A DNA stretch of 64,000 nt from Roseofilum acuticapitatum BLCC-M154. GTDB lineage: Bacteria; Cyanobacteriota; Cyanobacteriia; Cyanobacteriales; Desertifilaceae. The notes under the pieces were generated by a model. That model was not told the DNA's origin, did not search any database, and worked only from the letters and a program-made list of their open reading frames with translations. Where the stretch lies: NCBI RefSeq assembly GCF_030068475.1, contig NZ_JAQOSP010000006.1, forward strand, positions 124,001 through 188,000, read 5' to 3'. This document shows positions 34,633 through 44,691 of the stretch, piece after piece; the stretch's first letter is position 1, and each line of letters opens with the position of its first letter. The position numbers and the translations under genes were made by a program.

Positions 34633-36765
34633 GTGTCTAATTCCCTTGATGATGACAACCTATTTAGTGAATTTCTAGAGGACTACTTTGCTGAATGTGA
34701 AGAGCATTTGACATCCGTTCGCCAAGGATTATTGTCCTTAGAATCCTATATTTCTTCAGAAAAATCTACTTCTAAAAAAGCAGTAGACATGGAACTACTG
34801 CATCAATTATTTCGGAGTTTTCATACCCTTAAAGGGTTATCCGGTATGGTGGGAGTAGAACAAGCAGAAGAATTGGCTCATCATTTGGAAAACTATTTGC
34901 GACTGCTTCGAGATCGAGAAACCCATCTAGGTGAGTCTGGGTTTGATGCTTTAATGATCGGAACGAAAACTTTAGAAGAAGTGATTAACGCCTATCGTAA
35001 AAAGCAAGAAATCCCTGATATTACTGCCCTTCTGGATCGGCTGAATGACTTGGAAGAACCATCAGACTCTGGAGTGACGAAAAAGCCAGGAGTTATCTCA
35101 CCTTCTGGAGGCAATATTATTGGTTCTACTTTAGAGATTCCGCCAGCCAAATCTCAAGAAGTCCAAAACTGGATCGGCAAAGGGTTTTCCGTGTGGCGCT
35201 TTGTTTTTTCCCCCGATGCTCATCTGGCGGCCCAAGGGATTAATGTAAATAGTATCCGTGGGCATTTAAATGACAAAGCACAAGTGATTCATTCTTCTCC
35301 CCGGATGATCGACGGACAAGATATTTGCTTTGATTTTTTGGTGGCTAGTCAAGACGATCCCCAAGCCTGGGTTGAAGAAACAGAAGGTTTAACTTGGGAG
35401 CTATATTTATCCCCCCCATCTCCCCCATCCTCCCCATCCTCTCCGGCTACCCCATATACTCCTCCATCAGTGGTGCGAGTAGAGTTATCGAAACTCGACG
35501 ATCTGATCGCTAGAGTAGGAGATTTAGTCATTACCCGCGCTCGGTTGGAAGAGCTGATCAAATCGATCGCCACTGACTCTAAAACAGAGAGGGAAAATAG
35601 CAAATCTCTGATCGCGACAGCGATGGGGAGCATTATCGCACGATCGCTCCAACACCTGAACCTCACCCTAGAGCGACAACTGCGAGATTTACGGGAAGAT
35701 GTCATGCGAGTGCGTCTTGTCCCCATCGGGGAAATCTTCGCCCGAATGCAATTTGTCGTCCGGGATTTGGCACGGGAAGGCGGTAAACTCACCACCTTAG
35801 AAATCATCGGCGCAGACACCGAAATCGACAAACTGGTAGTCGAGCGGATGATGGACCCCCTATTACATATGGTTCGCAACGCCATCAGCCATGGCATTGA
35901 ACCCGAAGCCGAACGGATTGCCCAAGGCAAACCCCCCCAAGGTACAATCACCTTACAAGCCAGAACCTCTGGAGAAATGGTCACCGTGATCATCGAAGAC
36001 GATGGGCGGGGAATAGATTGGCAACAGATCAAGGAACAGGGAAAAGCCAAAGGACTCTTCACCCTGGCTGAAGATGACCCCCTATACACCGACTCCACCC
36101 CCTCAAGTTACCGCAATCGCGTCCTGCTCGATTTATTATGCGCCCCCGGATTTTCCACCAAAGAGGAAGCCGACTTAACCAGTGGACGGGGAGTGGGGAT
36201 GGCAGTGGTCAAGAATACCCTGCAAGAATTGGGGGGAGTCCTCGAAGTCAGTAGCGAACTGGGCAAAGGAACCCGATTTATGATTCAACTGCCCCTCACC
36301 CTGGCGATCGCCAACGCCCTCATTATCCAAGTGAGCGATCAAATCTTTGCCATTCCCCAAAACGCCATCCGAGAGGCGATCGAAGTTAGCACCAGCAAAA
36401 TCGACCTTAACCATCAACTCCTCAATTACCGCAATCAAGCCATCCCCCTCCTCAATCTCCACTCAACGTTTCATTTAACCCCACCTTCAACCCCCTCAGA
36501 AACCCTCAAAGTCGTCATCGTCGGTCGGGGAGACCGAGGAGACCCCTTAAACGCCACGGGCAGCCCGATCGCCCTCAAGGTCGATCGCCTCCTCGGATTA
36601 CGAGAAATCGTCATTCGTCCCCTTACCGACCCCCTAGTGCGGGTTCATGGCATTAGTGGAGCCACCGAACTCGGCGATGGTCGCATTGTCCTCATTCTGG
36701 ATATCTTCGGATTAATTAGCGCTCTAGCTAAAGCCCTAGAAGACGACCGCAGTCACAGCCCCTGA
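34633..36765 (+). CDS. cheA: Chemotaxis histidine kinase CheA
   Basis: A 710-residue protein starting at GTG. HPt domain with phosphoacceptor His64 in FHTLKGLSG; a Pro/Ser-rich linker (260-278); dimerisation helix pair (281-345); HATPase domain with HMVRNAISHGIE (N box) and DDGRG (456-460), then GRGVGMAVV; and a C-terminal CheW-like domain (from about 560). There is no P2 CheY-binding domain of the E. coli kind; a beta-rich segment at 175-260 may take its place. It lacks the C-terminal receiver found in many cyanobacterial CheA hybrids. Confidence 0.93.
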   Translation: MSNSLDDDNLFSEFLEDYFAECEEHLTSVRQGLLSLESYISSEKSTSKKAVDMELLHQLFRSFHTLKGLSGMVGVEQAEELAHHLENYLRLLRDRETHLGESGFDALMIGTKTLEEVINAYRKKQEIPDITALLDRLNDLEEPSDSGVTKKPGVISPSGGNIIGSTLEIPPAKSQEVQNWIGKGFSVWRFVFSPDAHLAAQGINVNSIRGHLNDKAQVIHSSPRMIDGQDICFDFLVASQDDPQAWVEETEGLTWELYLSPPSPPSSPSSPATPYTPPSVVRVELSKLDDLIARVGDLVITRARLEELIKSIATDSKTERENSKSLIATAMGSIIARSLQHLNLTLERQLRDLREDVMRVRLVPIGEIFARMQFVVRDLAREGGKLTTLEIIGADTEIDKLVVERMMDPLLHMVRNAISHGIEPEAERIAQGKPPQGTITLQARTSGEMVTVIIEDDGRGIDWQQIKEQGKAKGLFTLAEDDPLYTDSTPSSYRNRVLLDLLCAPGFSTKEEADLTSGRGVGMAVVKNTLQELGGVLEVSSELGKGTRFMIQLPLTLAIANALIIQVSDQIFAIPQNAIREAIEVSTSKIDLNHQLLNYRNQAIPLLNLHSTFHLTPPSTPSETLKVVIVGRGDRGDPLNATGSPIALKVDRLLGLREIVIRPLTDPLVRVHGISGATELGDGRIVLILDIFGLISALAKALEDDRSHSP

Positions 36766-36831
36766 CGTTAAAACCATTAACCATGCAGTTAACCCGGTTG
36801 TTCTTTCAGCCATTTCTCCAGTTCCGAACCT

Positions 36832-37302
36832 ATGATTAACCCATCCCCAACCCATGGCCAAACCACCCTACCCTTTATCCTGTTTGAACTAGCGGGAACC
36901 ACCTATGGCATCCTCTCCCACCAAGTCCAACAGATCGAGATGATTGATAAAATCACTCCCGTTCCCAATGCTCTCCCCTTCGTTGAAGGAGTAGTCTTTT
37001 GTCGCTCCCAGGTGATTCCCGCCCTCAATTTGCGTACCCGCTTAGGCTTTGAGAAAAAAAACTACGATCTGCTCACACGGCTCATTGTGATCCAGATTCA
37101 AACGAACCAAACAGAAGAGAGCGATCGCCGTGTCGGTCTCATTGTAGACAGCGCCAGAGAATTTATCGCGATTCCCCAAACCTTAATCGGGCCCCCTCCA
37201 GAAGGTTTATCCAACACCCCTAGCCAATATTTATCCAGCATCATCACCTTAGAAAACCGAGTAATTCTCATATTAGATCTCGAAAAAATTATTGAAACTT
37301 AA
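36832..37302 (+). CDS. cheW: Chemotaxis coupling protein CheW
   Basis: A 156-residue CheW domain: FILFELAGTTYGILSHQVQQ, PFVEGVVFCRSQVIPALNLR and ENRVILILDLEKI are the family features. CheW couples the receptor array to CheA. It lies 66 bases after cheA in the same operon. Confidence 0.92.
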   Translation: MINPSPTHGQTTLPFILFELAGTTYGILSHQVQQIEMIDKITPVPNALPFVEGVVFCRSQVIPALNLRTRLGFEKKNYDLLTRLIVIQIQTNQTEESDRRVGLIVDSAREFIAIPQTLIGPPPEGLSNTPSQYLSSIITLENRVILILDLEKIIET

Positions 37303-37359
37303 CCCTCAATTCTGATTCCCCTTACCCTTTTGATTATTAATGACTCACCGGAGGTAAAC

Positions 37360-39351
37360 ATGGCCAAGAGCAAACCCAACCCGAAAAAGACCCCTTCCTC
37401 TATCTCCCTAGAAGCCGCCACTCAAATCCAAAGACTGGCCCAGGACATTGCCCTAGGAATGCAGCACCATAACCAGCGATTTCTAGAAAGCACTACTGCG
37501 ATCGCCCAAATGGTAAAATCCCTCGAAGAAAGTGCTGGGCAAACCAACGAGGTAGCCCAATCTACAGAAGAAGTGGTATCCGGGATTAATGAAATGGCTG
37601 CCTCCATTGAAGAAGTCACTGCCAGTAGTAGTGAAGTCGCCACGGGATTAAATCAAATTACAGCCTCGATCAAAGAAAGTAATCAATCCACCCAATCCGT
37701 AGCTGTCAATACCCAGGATATGGCCACATCTGCAACCCAGGTGAGCGCCTCCATGACCCAAGTGGTTAGCAATATCAAAGGATTAACCGCCGATACCGAA
37801 AATCTAGCCGCTTCCGTCAATCAAACCGCCGCCTCCATTGAAGAAATGGGAGGTTCCATTCAAGGGGTGGCTGAAAACTCTGACGACCTCACGGCTGCTG
37901 CCGAACAAACCACAGCCTCCATCAATGAGATGGCTGCTTCCATTGAGCAAGTGTCAGCCACCACAGAGAATGTTAGCGCCACCGTTGAAGAGGTTTCTGG
38001 AGCCATTCAAGAGATGGCTGCCTCCATTGAAGGAGTTGCCCAAAATAGCCAACGAATTACCCAAGCGGCGAATACAGCCCAGCGCAATTCTGAAGATTTG
38101 GAGCAGTCTATTCGTTCAGTGACGGACTTGAGCCAAAAAGCCGATGGTATTACCCGGCGAGTGCGTCAAGATGCCGAAGAAGGCGGAACAACGGTAGAAA
38201 AAGCGATTCAGGGGTTAACGCGGGTGCGACAGTCCATGGTCAACACGGCTAATGTGATTCGGGATATGGGCGATCGCACCACTGAAATTAGTTCTATTGT
38301 CGATACCATTAACTTAATTGCCGAGCGGACTAATCTCTTATCCCTGAATGCCTCTATTGAAGCCGCCAGAGCTGGAGAAGCGGGGCGAGGGTTCGCCGTC
38401 GTTGCTGAAGAAATCCGCAATTTAGCCGATCGCGCCGCTACCGCCACCTCAGATATTGCTGCCATTATCAAAGCTTTGCAATCTGTGGTTCAAGATGCCG
38501 TCAAAACCTCAGAAGAGGGCTTAAGGGTGACCGAAGATAGCAGCCGTTTAGCGGAAGAAGGAGTCACCGCCTTGGGTAAAATCCTCTCTGGAGTAGAAGA
38601 AACCACTCATTTAGTCAGTCAAATTGCTAACTCATCTCAAGAACAAAGCCATTTAGGGAAACAGGTGGTTGATTCCATCAATACGACCGCTTTGCAAGCC
38701 AAAGAAGTGGCGGTGGCCACCAGTGACCAGTCGAAAGCCGCGTCCGCGATCGTGCAATCGACTGAACATATGCGGCAAATTACCCAACAGGTCACTAAGG
38801 CGATGAATGAACAGGCTAAGGCAGCCAGGGATGTAATTAAAGCGGCTCAAAATACCAGCCATCTGGCCGGACAAGTGAGAAAAGCCACCTCAGAACAGGC
38901 CCGTGGAGCCTCCCAGGTGATGCAAGCCGTAGAAAGTATGCGGCGCGGGATGTCTAATACCTATAAAGTCTTGGCCGAGCAATCCCAAGGAGCCGATCAA
39001 ATTCAGAAAGAAATGGAGAGGTTATCGCGTTTAATTAATAGCATTAGTGACTCCATGGGAGGACAATCCCAAAATGTCCAACAGATTACTAATGCCATTG
39101 ACAGTATGCGATCGCAATCCGATCAGGTGGCCAAAGCCATGACCGAACAAGCCAGAGCCGTGCGGGATATGAGCCAGACCACAGAACGAATTGCCAAGCA
39201 AGTGAACTGGATTGCCAAAGCCAATCAAGAACACTCGAATGTTTCCAAACAATTAGCCCAAATTCTAGATACCATGGGAGACTCTGGCGATCGCACCTCA
39301 GATTCCCTGCAACAACTACAAACGATAACCGCCCAACAACTCGGTCGCTAG
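37360..39351 (+). CDS. Soluble methyl-accepting chemotaxis protein
   Basis: A 663-residue receptor from the ATG at 37360 (ribosome binding site CCGGAGGTAAAC). It has no hydrophobic segment long enough to cross the membrane and no PAS, GAF or HAMP domain I can see; nearly all of it is Ala/Ser/Thr/Glu-rich heptad coiled coil. The conserved signalling hairpin [19 protein letters not shown] lies near residue 320. The N-terminal repeats ([16 protein letters not shown]) look like a duplicated coiled-coil module. It probably forms a cytoplasmic array, with the sensing input supplied by another protein. Confidence 0.9.
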   Translation: MAKSKPNPKKTPSSISLEAATQIQRLAQDIALGMQHHNQRFLESTTAIAQMVKSLEESAGQTNEVAQSTEEVVSGINEMAASIEEVTASSSEVATGLNQITASIKESNQSTQSVAVNTQDMATSATQVSASMTQVVSNIKGLTADTENLAASVNQTAASIEEMGGSIQGVAENSDDLTAAAEQTTASINEMAASIEQVSATTENVSATVEEVSGAIQEMAASIEGVAQNSQRITQAANTAQRNSEDLEQSIRSVTDLSQKADGITRRVRQDAEEGGTTVEKAIQGLTRVRQSMVNTANVIRDMGDRTTEISSIVDTINLIAERTNLLSLNASIEAARAGEAGRGFAVVAEEIRNLADRAATATSDIAAIIKALQSVVQDAVKTSEEGLRVTEDSSRLAEEGVTALGKILSGVEETTHLVSQIANSSQEQSHLGKQVVDSINTTALQAKEVAVATSDQSKAASAIVQSTEHMRQITQQVTKAMNEQAKAARDVIKAAQNTSHLAGQVRKATSEQARGASQVMQAVESMRRGMSNTYKVLAEQSQGADQIQKEMERLSRLINSISDSMGGQSQNVQQITNAIDSMRSQSDQVAKAMTEQARAVRDMSQTTERIAKQVNWIAKANQEHSNVSKQLAQILDTMGDSGDRTSDSLQQLQTITAQQLGR

Positions 39352-39373
39352 TCCTCTCCTCCCCCATTGACCT

Positions 39374-42300
39374 ATGACTATCAGTATATTCACCACCGAT
39401 ACCGAATTAAAAATTCGTTCTTGGGATAACCAATTAACGGATATGACTGGGTTAACTGCCAGTGAAGCCCTGAACCGGCCTCTGGTAGAAATTATTCCCG
39501 ACTTAGAAACCAGAGGACTAGATAAGCACTTCTTGAGGGTACTCAAACATGGAGTGATTGAAACCCTAGCCCCTGCCTTACACCATTATCTTATTCCTTG
39601 TGATTCCCCCATCCCTTCCCAGTATTTCGATCGGATGCAGCAGCGAGTCACCATTGTCCCCCTACGAGAAGGAGAGAAAATCGTGGGTACATTGGTAACC
39701 TTAGAAGATGTAACCGCTCGACTGATCGAAGAAAAACAAATGAGTGCCGAATCTTCCGAGCTGGTTAACCCCTTCTCTACCTTGCTGTCTCAGGAGCGGG
39801 GAACCTCCTCTTGGGAAGTGCTGGCCGAGCGAAGAAAGGCGATCGAGCAATGCCAAAGGTCTCCAGAAATTACCCGTCAGGTGGTGGATGTCTTGCGTCA
39901 GGAACACCGCAATCCCACCCTCTTAAATAGTGTATTATCGGTCTTGAGCAAGAGCCAGATCGATCCTTCCCCAGTGTTGTGGGAATGTCTAAAAGATCCC
40001 GATCCCGAACTGCGAATTTATGCGGCTCTGGCTCTTGGCAATCGCCATCATCCCGGTTCCGTGGCTCCCCTGATCGAGGCCTTAGATGATCCAGACAAAA
40101 ATGTGGTTTATCAAGCCATTGAGTCCTTGGGTAAACTCAAAGCCAGTGCCGCCATAGATAAATTAGTCGAAATTGCCCAGTCGGAGGATTTTTTCCTTGC
40201 CTTTGGAGCCTTTGATGCTCTAATGCAAATGGACGATCCGGAGGTCACTCCCCGATTAATTCCCCTGCTGGTTCGTACCCTCAACTGGCGAGTCAGGCGG
40301 GAAGCAGTGGATAAAATAGCTCTCCAGGGTAGCAGCGATCTGACGAATTCCTTACTGAATCTACTCCGGCAACAACACCGGAATCCGAATGTTCTTAACA
40401 GCGTGCTTCAGGTCTTAATCCTGGGTGATGTTGACCCGATTCCCCCCTTGGTGGAATGCCTACAAGATCCCCATGATGCGGATTTGCGTACCTATGCGGC
40501 CGGTGCATTGGGCGATCGCGCCGATCCTAGAGCGATCGCCCCCTTGATGGTAGCCTTGAAAGACCCCCACCCCAATGTCCAATATCATGCCATTGAAGCC
40601 TTGGGACGGCTTAAAGCCAATGAAGCGGTAGACCCGTTGCTAGAGATCGCTACCCAAGAGGACTTTTTCCTGGCCTTTCCGGCTCTGTGCAGCCTGACTC
40701 AAATTGGAGAGCGAGCGATCGCCTATCGTTTGGTTCCCCTGCTCGATGACCCCCTACTGGCTCCCCAAGCGGCGGAAACCTTGGGCGTTCTCGGAGATGT
40801 GGATGTGGTGACCCCCCTAGTACAACACCTCTGCGAACCGGGAGCGAGTGTATCGAGTTTAGCGACGGCGATCGCCAGTATTGCCCATCGCTATGACCAA
40901 ACCCATCAAATGACCACCATCAGTGATGAGATCCGACAAACCCTCAATGAAGAAGGGGCCCAGGCTCTGATGAAAGAGGCTCTACAGGCAGAGGCAGAAA
41001 GTTTGCCCGCCCTGCTCCTCTGTTTAGGGGCTGTCCCTCCCGCCTATCGCGCCCTTGTTGCGCCCGCCTTCACCTCCCTGCTCTCCAATGAACGGGTGCG
41101 CGATACCTGTATTCAAATCTTGGTGGGGTATGGTTCCCTAGGAAGTGAACTGCTTTTAGAGACATTGCCCCAACTGGATTTAGAAGGACAAAAAGCGGCG
41201 GTAGTGGCTCTGGGTCGCATTGGCGATCCCTTAGCGAGTGCTAAACTACAGCAAATGCTCGAAGAAACCGATGTAGAGCTGGTGAGGGCGGCTACGGCTG
41301 CCCTAGCCCAAATTGGCGATCGCGGGGCCACCGAATCCCTATTATCTCTATTGGGTCATGAGGATGGAGCCGTGCGCCTAGGGGCGATCGCCGCCCTCAA
41401 CTCCTGTCGGCCTCCCCATCTAGCCGAGCAGATCCAAATCCGGCTCACCGATCCCAATCCTACGGTTCGCGAATGTGCCGTGAAAATTGCCGGTTATTTT
41501 GCCTTTCCTGAAGCCATTGATGTACTCATTGAGTGCCTTAAAGACCCAGAGGAAAAGGTCAGGCGCTCGGCGATCGAACATTTGCCCTATCTGGATCATC
41601 CCCAAGCCACCGAATACTTGATCCAAGCCTTAGCCGAGGAAACCCCCGCTTGTCGTGCTGCCGCAGCTCGCGCTTTAGGAGAGGTGGACATGGCGAGCCA
41701 CTCCAATGGACATCAAGGTACAGATGCAAAAGACCCCCTAGTGGCCCTACAAAAGTCCCTGGTAGACCCAGAAGAATGGGTTCGGTATAGTGCCCTGCGA
41801 TCGATCGGCAAGTTAGCCAGGGATGGAGACCGGTTAGATCTCGACACCCTTTTGATTGATTTAGCCCGAAACGATCCCTGTATTAGTGTCCGCGCAGCAG
41901 CCACAGAATGCTTGGGTCAGGTTGCCCCATCGAGTATTGGAGCATTAACTGAGTTAGCTCAATCTGAACATACGGATGTGGCGCGAGCGGCTTTGATTGC
42001 TTTAGGGCGTTTAGACACCAGCGAGGCAATTACCCCCTTACTGAATGCTCTTAATTCTCCCGATCCCGAACGTCGCTTAGATGCCTTACAAGCTTTTCGA
42101 GAGCGAGGCGGCCAAGAAGCTGGGGTGGCCCTGCAATGGATGGCCGCCGCCGATCCGGAAGAGCGGGTGACCTTAGCAGCGATTGAGACCTTGGGACGTT
42201 TGGGGGGCCAAGAGGCGATCGCCTCCTTACTCGAACTTACCCTCGATCCGGGCAATCGCCACTTCTGTATTCAAGTCCTCAGTCGTCAGGGGACGCTCAA

Positions 42301-42577
42301 GGAAGATTATATTGACGCGATCGCTGCTGGCCTTCATCATGCCCATAGTCAAGTCCGGTGTAGTGCCGTGGAAGTCCTCAAACGTCTTCAACATCCCTAT
42401 GCCTCAGAATTTTTGATTGTGGCTTTGGGTGACTCCGATGAGTCAGTGCGTTTGGCAGCAGTCGAAGCCTTAAGCTATCTGGGTAATCAGACTTGTCAGC
42501 CTCAGCTCTTCGTGTTGGCTCGTACCGATCCCTCTGTGGCGGTTCGTCGGGCAGCTCAAAAAGCCATTCACCAGTAA
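39374..42577 (+). CDS. PAS domain protein with HEAT-repeat array (chemosensory operon)
   Basis: A 1067-residue protein. Residues about 1-125 are a PAS domain (FTTDTELKIRSWDNQLTDMT, VTIVPLREGEKIVGTLVTLE). From about 150 to the end there are some 25-30 HEAT/PBS-lyase type repeats (for example LRIYAALALGNRHHPGSVAPL, with D-P-N-V-Y-AIEALG periodicity). PAS domains bind ligands or cofactors; HEAT solenoids bind proteins. The gene lies 22 bases after the soluble receptor and before cheR, so it may be the sensor/scaffold of this system. No catalytic motif is seen. Confidence 0.85.
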   Translation: MTISIFTTDTELKIRSWDNQLTDMTGLTASEALNRPLVEIIPDLETRGLDKHFLRVLKHGVIETLAPALHHYLIPCDSPIPSQYFDRMQQRVTIVPLREGEKIVGTLVTLEDVTARLIEEKQMSAESSELVNPFSTLLSQERGTSSWEVLAERRKAIEQCQRSPEITRQVVDVLRQEHRNPTLLNSVLSVLSKSQIDPSPVLWECLKDPDPELRIYAALALGNRHHPGSVAPLIEALDDPDKNVVYQAIESLGKLKASAAIDKLVEIAQSEDFFLAFGAFDALMQMDDPEVTPRLIPLLVRTLNWRVRREAVDKIALQGSSDLTNSLLNLLRQQHRNPNVLNSVLQVLILGDVDPIPPLVECLQDPHDADLRTYAAGALGDRADPRAIAPLMVALKDPHPNVQYHAIEALGRLKANEAVDPLLEIATQEDFFLAFPALCSLTQIGERAIAYRLVPLLDDPLLAPQAAETLGVLGDVDVVTPLVQHLCEPGASVSSLATAIASIAHRYDQTHQMTTISDEIRQTLNEEGAQALMKEALQAEAESLPALLLCLGAVPPAYRALVAPAFTSLLSNERVRDTCIQILVGYGSLGSELLLETLPQLDLEGQKAAVVALGRIGDPLASAKLQQMLEETDVELVRAATAALAQIGDRGATESLLSLLGHEDGAVRLGAIAALNSCRPPHLAEQIQIRLTDPNPTVRECAVKIAGYFAFPEAIDVLIECLKDPEEKVRRSAIEHLPYLDHPQATEYLIQALAEETPACRAAAARALGEVDMASHSNGHQGTDAKDPLVALQKSLVDPEEWVRYSALRSIGKLARDGDRLDLDTLLIDLARNDPCISVRAAATECLGQVAPSSIGALTELAQSEHTDVARAALIALGRLDTSEAITPLLNALNSPDPERRLDALQAFRERGGQEAGVALQWMAAADPEERVTLAAIETLGRLGGQEAIASLLELTLDPGNRHFCIQVLSRQGTLKEDYIDAIAAGLHHAHSQVRCSAVEVLKRLQHPYASEFLIVALGDSDESVRLAAVEALSYLGNQTCQPQLFVLARTDPSVAVRRAAQKAIHQ

Positions 42578-42640
42578 AGGAGAACGCCCGATTGATAGCA
42601 TCTTATGGATGGGAAAAATTTGGCTTTGTGATTGGAAACC

Positions 42641-43522
42641 ATGATCTTTTCAACTCATGTTTTTGAAATGCCTGACAGTACCTTTGTGATTTTAAGAAAT
42701 TTAATTCACGAACGTACCGGCATTTATTACGATCAGTGCAAACAAGACTTGTTAGCTGATAAATTATCCCCTAGACTCTTAGAACAAGGGCTTCATTCAT
42801 TTCTCGATTACTATTACCTCTTGAAATATGACACAAGCGCCCGTCAAGAATGGCAAGAGTTGGTGAATACAATTACTGTACCGGAAACATTTTTTTGGCG
42901 CGAATTCGATCAAATTGAGGTGTTGCTCCAACGCCTTATCGATCGGTATTTAGAGCAACAGAAAAAGACGGGATTATCTTATAGTTATGGCTATCCCCTG
43001 AAAATCTGGAGTGCGGCCTGCTCTACAGGTGAAGAGCCATTAACAATTGCTATGGCGTTAGAGGAAGCAGGATGGTTCAATCGGCTACCCATTGAAATTT
43101 ATGCTACGGATATCTCATCACGGGCGATCGCTAAAGCGAAGAAGGGATTATATCGCGAGCATTCGTTTCGAGCTTTATCTCCAACCTTGAAACAAAAATA
43201 TTTTGTATCCGAAGAGCAACAATGGCGTATCGATCCCGATCTTCACAGTAGAATTCGCTGGAAAACTGCCAATTTATTAAATCCTGATGAATTGGTCTTA
43301 TTTAGCAACATTCCTTTTATCTTTTGCCGCAATGTGTTCATTTATTTTTCTCCAGAATCCATTCAAAAAACCGTGATGATGTTTTTTGAAAAAATGCCTG
43401 AAAATGGATATTTATTCTTGGGATCTTCAGAGTCTATCCTGAAACTCAATACTCCATTTAAAATTTGTGAAATCAATAAATCATTCATTTATGTGAAAAA
43501 TCAAAAACAAGAAAACGGTTAA
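42641..43522 (+). CDS. cheR: Chemotaxis protein methyltransferase CheR
   Basis: A 293-residue protein from the ATG at 42641. The N-terminal CheR domain (FVILRNLIHERTGIYYDQCK, LLADKLSPRL) is followed by the SAM-binding domain: KIWSAACSTGEEPLTIAMAL, IYATDISSRAIAKAKKG and IPFIFCRNVFIYFSPESI. It uses S-adenosylmethionine to methylate receptor glutamates. It lacks the TPR extension of some cyanobacterial CheR proteins. Confidence 0.93.
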   Translation: MIFSTHVFEMPDSTFVILRNLIHERTGIYYDQCKQDLLADKLSPRLLEQGLHSFLDYYYLLKYDTSARQEWQELVNTITVPETFFWREFDQIEVLLQRLIDRYLEQQKKTGLSYSYGYPLKIWSAACSTGEEPLTIAMALEEAGWFNRLPIEIYATDISSRAIAKAKKGLYREHSFRALSPTLKQKYFVSEEQQWRIDPDLHSRIRWKTANLLNPDELVLFSNIPFIFCRNVFIYFSPESIQKTVMMFFEKMPENGYLFLGSSESILKLNTPFKICEINKSFIYVKNQKQENG

Positions 43523-43537
43523 AATTTAGCGATCGCC

Positions 43538-44623
43538 ATGAAAATTATGCCAGAACAAACAACCCACTTAATTAAGGTCTTAGTAGTCGATGATTCAGCC
43601 TATGTTCGTAAGGTCATCAAAAAAATGCTATCGAGTAGCCCATTTATTGAAGTCGTTGGCATTGCCCATGATGGTGAAGATGCTTTAGAACAAGTTGCTA
43701 AACACGATCCCGATGTTGTCACCTTAGACTTAATTATGCCCGGCATCGATGGAATTGATTTTATTCGCCAACAAATGCTGCGTAAAGTGATTCCGATCGT
43801 GATTGTTAGTATTGCTGATGAAGGAGGGCAAAAGGTTTTAGATGCCTTGGATGCCGGAGCCGTGGACTTTATTCATAAACCCACCGCCTTAGCCACGGAT
43901 AAAATCTATGAAATTCAAGATGATCTGATTCAGAAGGTCAAAAAAGCGGCTAAATTACCCTTGAATCCCTATCCCCCAGCCCTGAGTCATGCGACTCCAA
44001 AGTTACCCCATTCTAGGGAACTCATTCCTTCAACAATTCCCCGATTTGATATCGTTTTAATTGGCATTTCTACTGGTGGCCCCCAAGCCCTAACCTATCT
44101 CATTCCCCAGTTTTCTGAAGATTTTCCTGTGCCGATCGCCGTTGTTTTGCATATGCCCAAAGGCTATACCAAACTCTATGCTGAACGGTTGAATAATTAT
44201 TCTTCTCTAGAGGTCATCGAAGCCCATAATGGGGATGCGGTTATACCTGGACGGGTTATGATTGCTACTGCTGGATATCATTTAGGCTTTGAGCGTAACC
44301 GGGAAGGCATAGTAGTGGCCAAACTGCAATCTAAGCCCTTTGATTTACCCCATCGTCCTTCCGTTGATGTCTTATTTCAGTCGGGTGCTGAAATTTATGG
44401 CGATCGCACTTTGGGGGTTGTGATGACGGGTATGGGATCGGATGGGAAACAAGGTGCGGCCGAAATCAAATCCCATGGGGGGATGATTATCACCGAATCT
44501 GAGTCAAGCTGTGTGGTATATGGAATGCCTCGTTCCGTAGTTGAAGCGGGTCTGAGCGATCGCAGTGTTGCTCTAAAATCTATTCCAGAGACCATCTATC
44601 AACTGCTCTTTAGTCGTCCATAA
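43538..44623 (+). CDS. cheB: Chemotaxis methylesterase/deamidase CheB
   Basis: A 361-residue protein. Receiver domain at 11-130 with Asp64 in LDLIMPGIDG; linker; methylesterase domain from 170 with the catalytic Ser in IGISTGGPQAL (Ser178), His in VVLHMPKGYT (His205) and Asp in TGMGSDGKQGA. All three catalytic residues are present. It removes methyl groups from the receptor, opposing CheR, and lies 16 bases downstream of it. Confidence 0.94.
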   Translation: MKIMPEQTTHLIKVLVVDDSAYVRKVIKKMLSSSPFIEVVGIAHDGEDALEQVAKHDPDVVTLDLIMPGIDGIDFIRQQMLRKVIPIVIVSIADEGGQKVLDALDAGAVDFIHKPTALATDKIYEIQDDLIQKVKKAAKLPLNPYPPALSHATPKLPHSRELIPSTIPRFDIVLIGISTGGPQALTYLIPQFSEDFPVPIAVVLHMPKGYTKLYAERLNNYSSLEVIEAHNGDAVIPGRVMIATAGYHLGFERNREGIVVAKLQSKPFDLPHRPSVDVLFQSGAEIYGDRTLGVVMTGMGSDGKQGAAEIKSHGGMIITESESSCVVYGMPRSVVEAGLSDRSVALKSIPETIYQLLFSRP

Positions 44624-44691
44624 AATGATAAAATTATTACCAGTTATCCGGGGACTCTCTTAGCACCAATACAGATTAACAGGGGAATCAT

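Noticed and set aside
35349-36098. 249-codon open frame antisense to cheA
   Set aside because: It is a Ser/Arg-rich mirror of the cheA coding frame without any domain; cheA on the other strand is certain.
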